A stretch of 64,000 nt of DNA from J014 sp964486055 (GTDB lineage Bacteria > Acidobacteriota > Blastocatellia > Pyrinomonadales > Pyrinomonadaceae): NCBI GenBank assembly GCA_964486055.1, contig CAZALE010000005.1, positions 151,716 to 215,715 on the forward strand, read 5' to 3'. This document shows, piece after piece, positions 62,406 to 64,000 of the stretch. The stretch's first letter is position 1. Every line of letters starts with the position of its first letter. The notes under the pieces are model-generated. The model saw only the letters and a list, made by a program, of their open reading frames with translations. It searched no databases and was not told the DNA's origin. Position numbers and translations under genes: made by a program.

Positions 62406-63650
62406 ATGCCTTTTCAGAAGCTTGAAGATACGGTTCATTGTTCGTTTTGTGGTAAGTCTCAAAATGAGGTCAAAAAGCTCATTGCTGGGCCGAGAGTTTA
62501 TATCTGCAATGAGTGCATAGATATATGTAACGAAATAATAAATGCGGATAAGAAAAATGATCTAGCCTCAGAAAGACTTTCAATACCAAAGCCATCTGAA
62601 ATAAAATCTTTTCTCGATGAATATGTAATAGGCCAGGATGAAACGAAGAAGAAACTGGCCGTTGCTGTCTATCAACACTATAAACGAATAGAGTTAGGCA
62701 AACGTCAGAGCCATGAAGACGTGGAGATTCAGAAGTCAAATATTCTCCTGGTGGGTCCTACCGGTACTGGTAAAACGCTATTAGCTCAAACCTTGGCACG
62801 CTTTTTAAACGTTCCATTTTGTATAGTTGATGCGACCACTCTTACAGAAGCAGGATACGTTGGTGAAGACGTAGAGAATATAGTTTTACGATTATTGCAA
62901 GCCGCTGATGGCGATGTTGAGCGTGCGCAGCAAGGCATAGTGTTCATTGATGAAATAGACAAAATCTCTAGGAAGGACGAGAATCCTTCAATAACTAGAG
63001 ATGTTTCTGGAGAAGGCGTGCAGCAGGCTCTTTTGAAAATATTAGAGGGCACTATAGCAAATGTACCACCACAGGGCGGTAGAAAGCATCCACATCAAGA
63101 GTTTATACCCGTCGATACAACGAACATACTTTTCATCTGTGGAGGAGCCTTTGTAGGATTAGAAAAAATCGTTGAAAAAAGGCTTCGTAACAAATCTTTG
63201 GGTTTTCATGCTGAAATCAAGCCGAGAAGCCAAAGAATCAACGAAGCTCTCCGTCACCTTGAACCAGAAGATTTGATACGCTACGGTTTGATACCCGAAT
63301 TCGTAGGTAGATTACCCGTCATAAGCGTTTTACACGAGTTAGACGAAGCAGCATTGGTTAAGATATTAACTGAGCCAAAGAATGCATTGATAAAGCAATA
63401 TCAGCGAAAGATGGAGTTTGATAATATCCGTCTGAAATTTACAGATGAAGCAATTCAAGCAATTGCCAAACAGGCTTATGAACGTAAAGTTGGAGCGCGG
63501 GGGTTGGTGATGATTTTAGAGGAGTTATTGCTCGATCCAATGTATCATTTACCTTCCCAGAAAAAGATTAAAGAATTGATCGTTACCAAGGAAATGGTCG
63601 AAAAAAAGGTACCAGTATTCGAGATTGTATCCGATCAGGAAGCCGCATGA
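62406..63650 (+). CDS. clpX: ATP-dependent Clp protease ATP-binding subunit
   Basis: A 414-residue AAA+ unfoldase. The N-terminal zinc-binding domain has CSFCGKS and CNECIDIC. Walker A is GPTGTGKT, Walker B VFIDEIDK, and the pore loop lies in the YVGEDVENI region. The IGF-type loop that docks on ClpP and the sensor motifs (VGARGLVMILEE) follow. Full length and intact. Confidence 0.97.
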   Translation: MPFQKLEDTVHCSFCGKSQNEVKKLIAGPRVYICNECIDICNEIINADKKNDLASERLSIPKPSEIKSFLDEYVIGQDETKKKLAVAVYQHYKRIELGKRQSHEDVEIQKSNILLVGPTGTGKTLLAQTLARFLNVPFCIVDATTLTEAGYVGEDVENIVLRLLQAADGDVERAQQGIVFIDEIDKISRKDENPSITRDVSGEGVQQALLKILEGTIANVPPQGGRKHPHQEFIPVDTTNILFICGGAFVGLEKIVEKRLRNKSLGFHAEIKPRSQRINEALRHLEPEDLIRYGLIPEFVGRLPVISVLHELDEAALVKILTEPKNALIKQYQRKMEFDNIRLKFTDEAIQAIAKQAYERKVGARGLVMILEELLLDPMYHLPSQKKIKELIVTKEMVEKKVPVFEIVSDQEAA

Positions 63651-64000
63651 TCAATTAGAAGACATGATTATAATAGGAAAAAAGACCTCTCGCGGTTTTC
63701 CTAGCCTCTCTTCAAGTCGAAATTAAAGCATCGTTTATAGTCTTAGAGCCTAGCTAAGTAAGTTCTGAGCTTGCTTTATTGCTTTATCCGATTATGTTTA
63801 AAATCCCGGAACTTGCTTTTCTGTGTCTTGAGTAAATTTTTCAGCACTGCTGATTTCAATGAAGGCAAGTAATCCGGAAGAAGTCTTTTGAAAATGCTCG
63901 TGTTGCTGCGAAAACATATAAAAAATGCCGGGTCACAAAAACCCGACATTTTCGAGGAGGGAAGAGACTAGCTTTAGCATCTAGAAAACTAGCTCTTTTT
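63651..64000. other. Intergenic stretch to the window end, 350 bp
   Basis: After clpX there is a weak stem (AGGAAAA near 63675 with TTTTCCT near 63696) without a T run. The terminator at 63922 points the other way. No frame with a ribosome site is seen. Confidence 0.6.
63922..63952 (-). terminator. Terminator of a minus-strand gene beyond the window
   Basis: A stem of about 12 pairs with one mismatch (AAAATGCCGGGT with ACCCGACATTTT). On the minus strand the hairpin is followed by TTTATATG, extending the T run. It suggests that a gene outside the window, to the right, is read toward clpX. Confidence 0.65.

Overview
The window is a 40%-GC-looking chromosomal segment (GC judged by eye) from a free-living, aerobic Gram-negative-type bacterium. 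It has a Wza/SLBB-type outer-membrane polysaccharide exporter, lipoprotein signals, haem A synthase and a NuoI subunit. The best taxonomic guess is Acidobacteriota, Blastocatellia-like. This rests on a giant secreted protein ending in DGDGRTD-type FG-GAP/VCBS repeats, many TPR proteins, FHA/kinase pairs and a B12-binding MerR regulator. It is an inference and has not been tested by phylogeny. The sequence is a scaffold with two 100-N gaps (1207-1306 and 34741-34840). No phage, insertion sequence, integrase or CRISPR array was seen.

Layout. 1-5.4 kb: tyrosyl-tRNA synthetase, then a copper-export block (CopA ATPase, CopZ-like chaperone, a 30-residue membrane peptide) and a YkgJ-type cysteine protein. 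5.5-12.2 kb: a tightly packed minus-strand run, with several ATGA overlaps, holding an amino-sugar-kinase-like protein, a metallo-hydrolase, a polyprenyl-phosphate sugar transferase, a MogA/MoaB protein, a CoA-binding protein, an FHA protein and a Ser/Thr kinase. 12.5-19.8 kb: S9 peptidase, YraN nuclease, haem-binding protein, guanine deaminase, HtrA-TPR protease, B12-type MerR regulator, a probable free-standing structured RNA gene, and a biotin carrier protein. 20.1-26.7 kb: a complete oligopeptide ABC transporter operon with a two-module BamE-like lipid-envelope-style protein inserted. 26.9-33.4 kb: a signalling cluster with a GGDEF cyclase, an ATPase fused to an RsbW-type kinase domain, a STAS protein, a GAF-HD-GYP phosphodiesterase and a SpoIIAA-like protein. 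33.6-39.4 kb: the giant secreted beta-helix/FG-GAP protein behind a striking leader. 39.8-46.9 kb: RpoZ, a matrixin-type metalloprotease, an SLBB exporter, small membrane and zinc-ribbon proteins, a second metallo-hydrolase and an SDR. 47-55.5 kb: NuoI, Ndk, TPR proteins, CtaA, TlyA, and an ArsR regulator divergent from a trans-sulfuration enzyme. 55.6-63.7 kb: pstSCAB-phoU, tRNA-Leu(UAG), tig-clpP-clpX.

The genes fall into clear working groups: copper export; phosphate uptake with PhoU control; peptide uptake; c-di-GMP turnover joined to a partner-switching module; and protein quality control (trigger factor, ClpXP, HtrA-like, S9). The most unusual element is at 18975-19147. A textbook sigma-70 promoter and a textbook intrinsic terminator bracket about 140 nt with two mutually consistent pseudoknots and no reading frame or downstream gene. 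A second RNA candidate is the leader at 33658-33748, whose extreme 5' end is a perfect 8-bp complement of the start-codon region of the giant surface protein.
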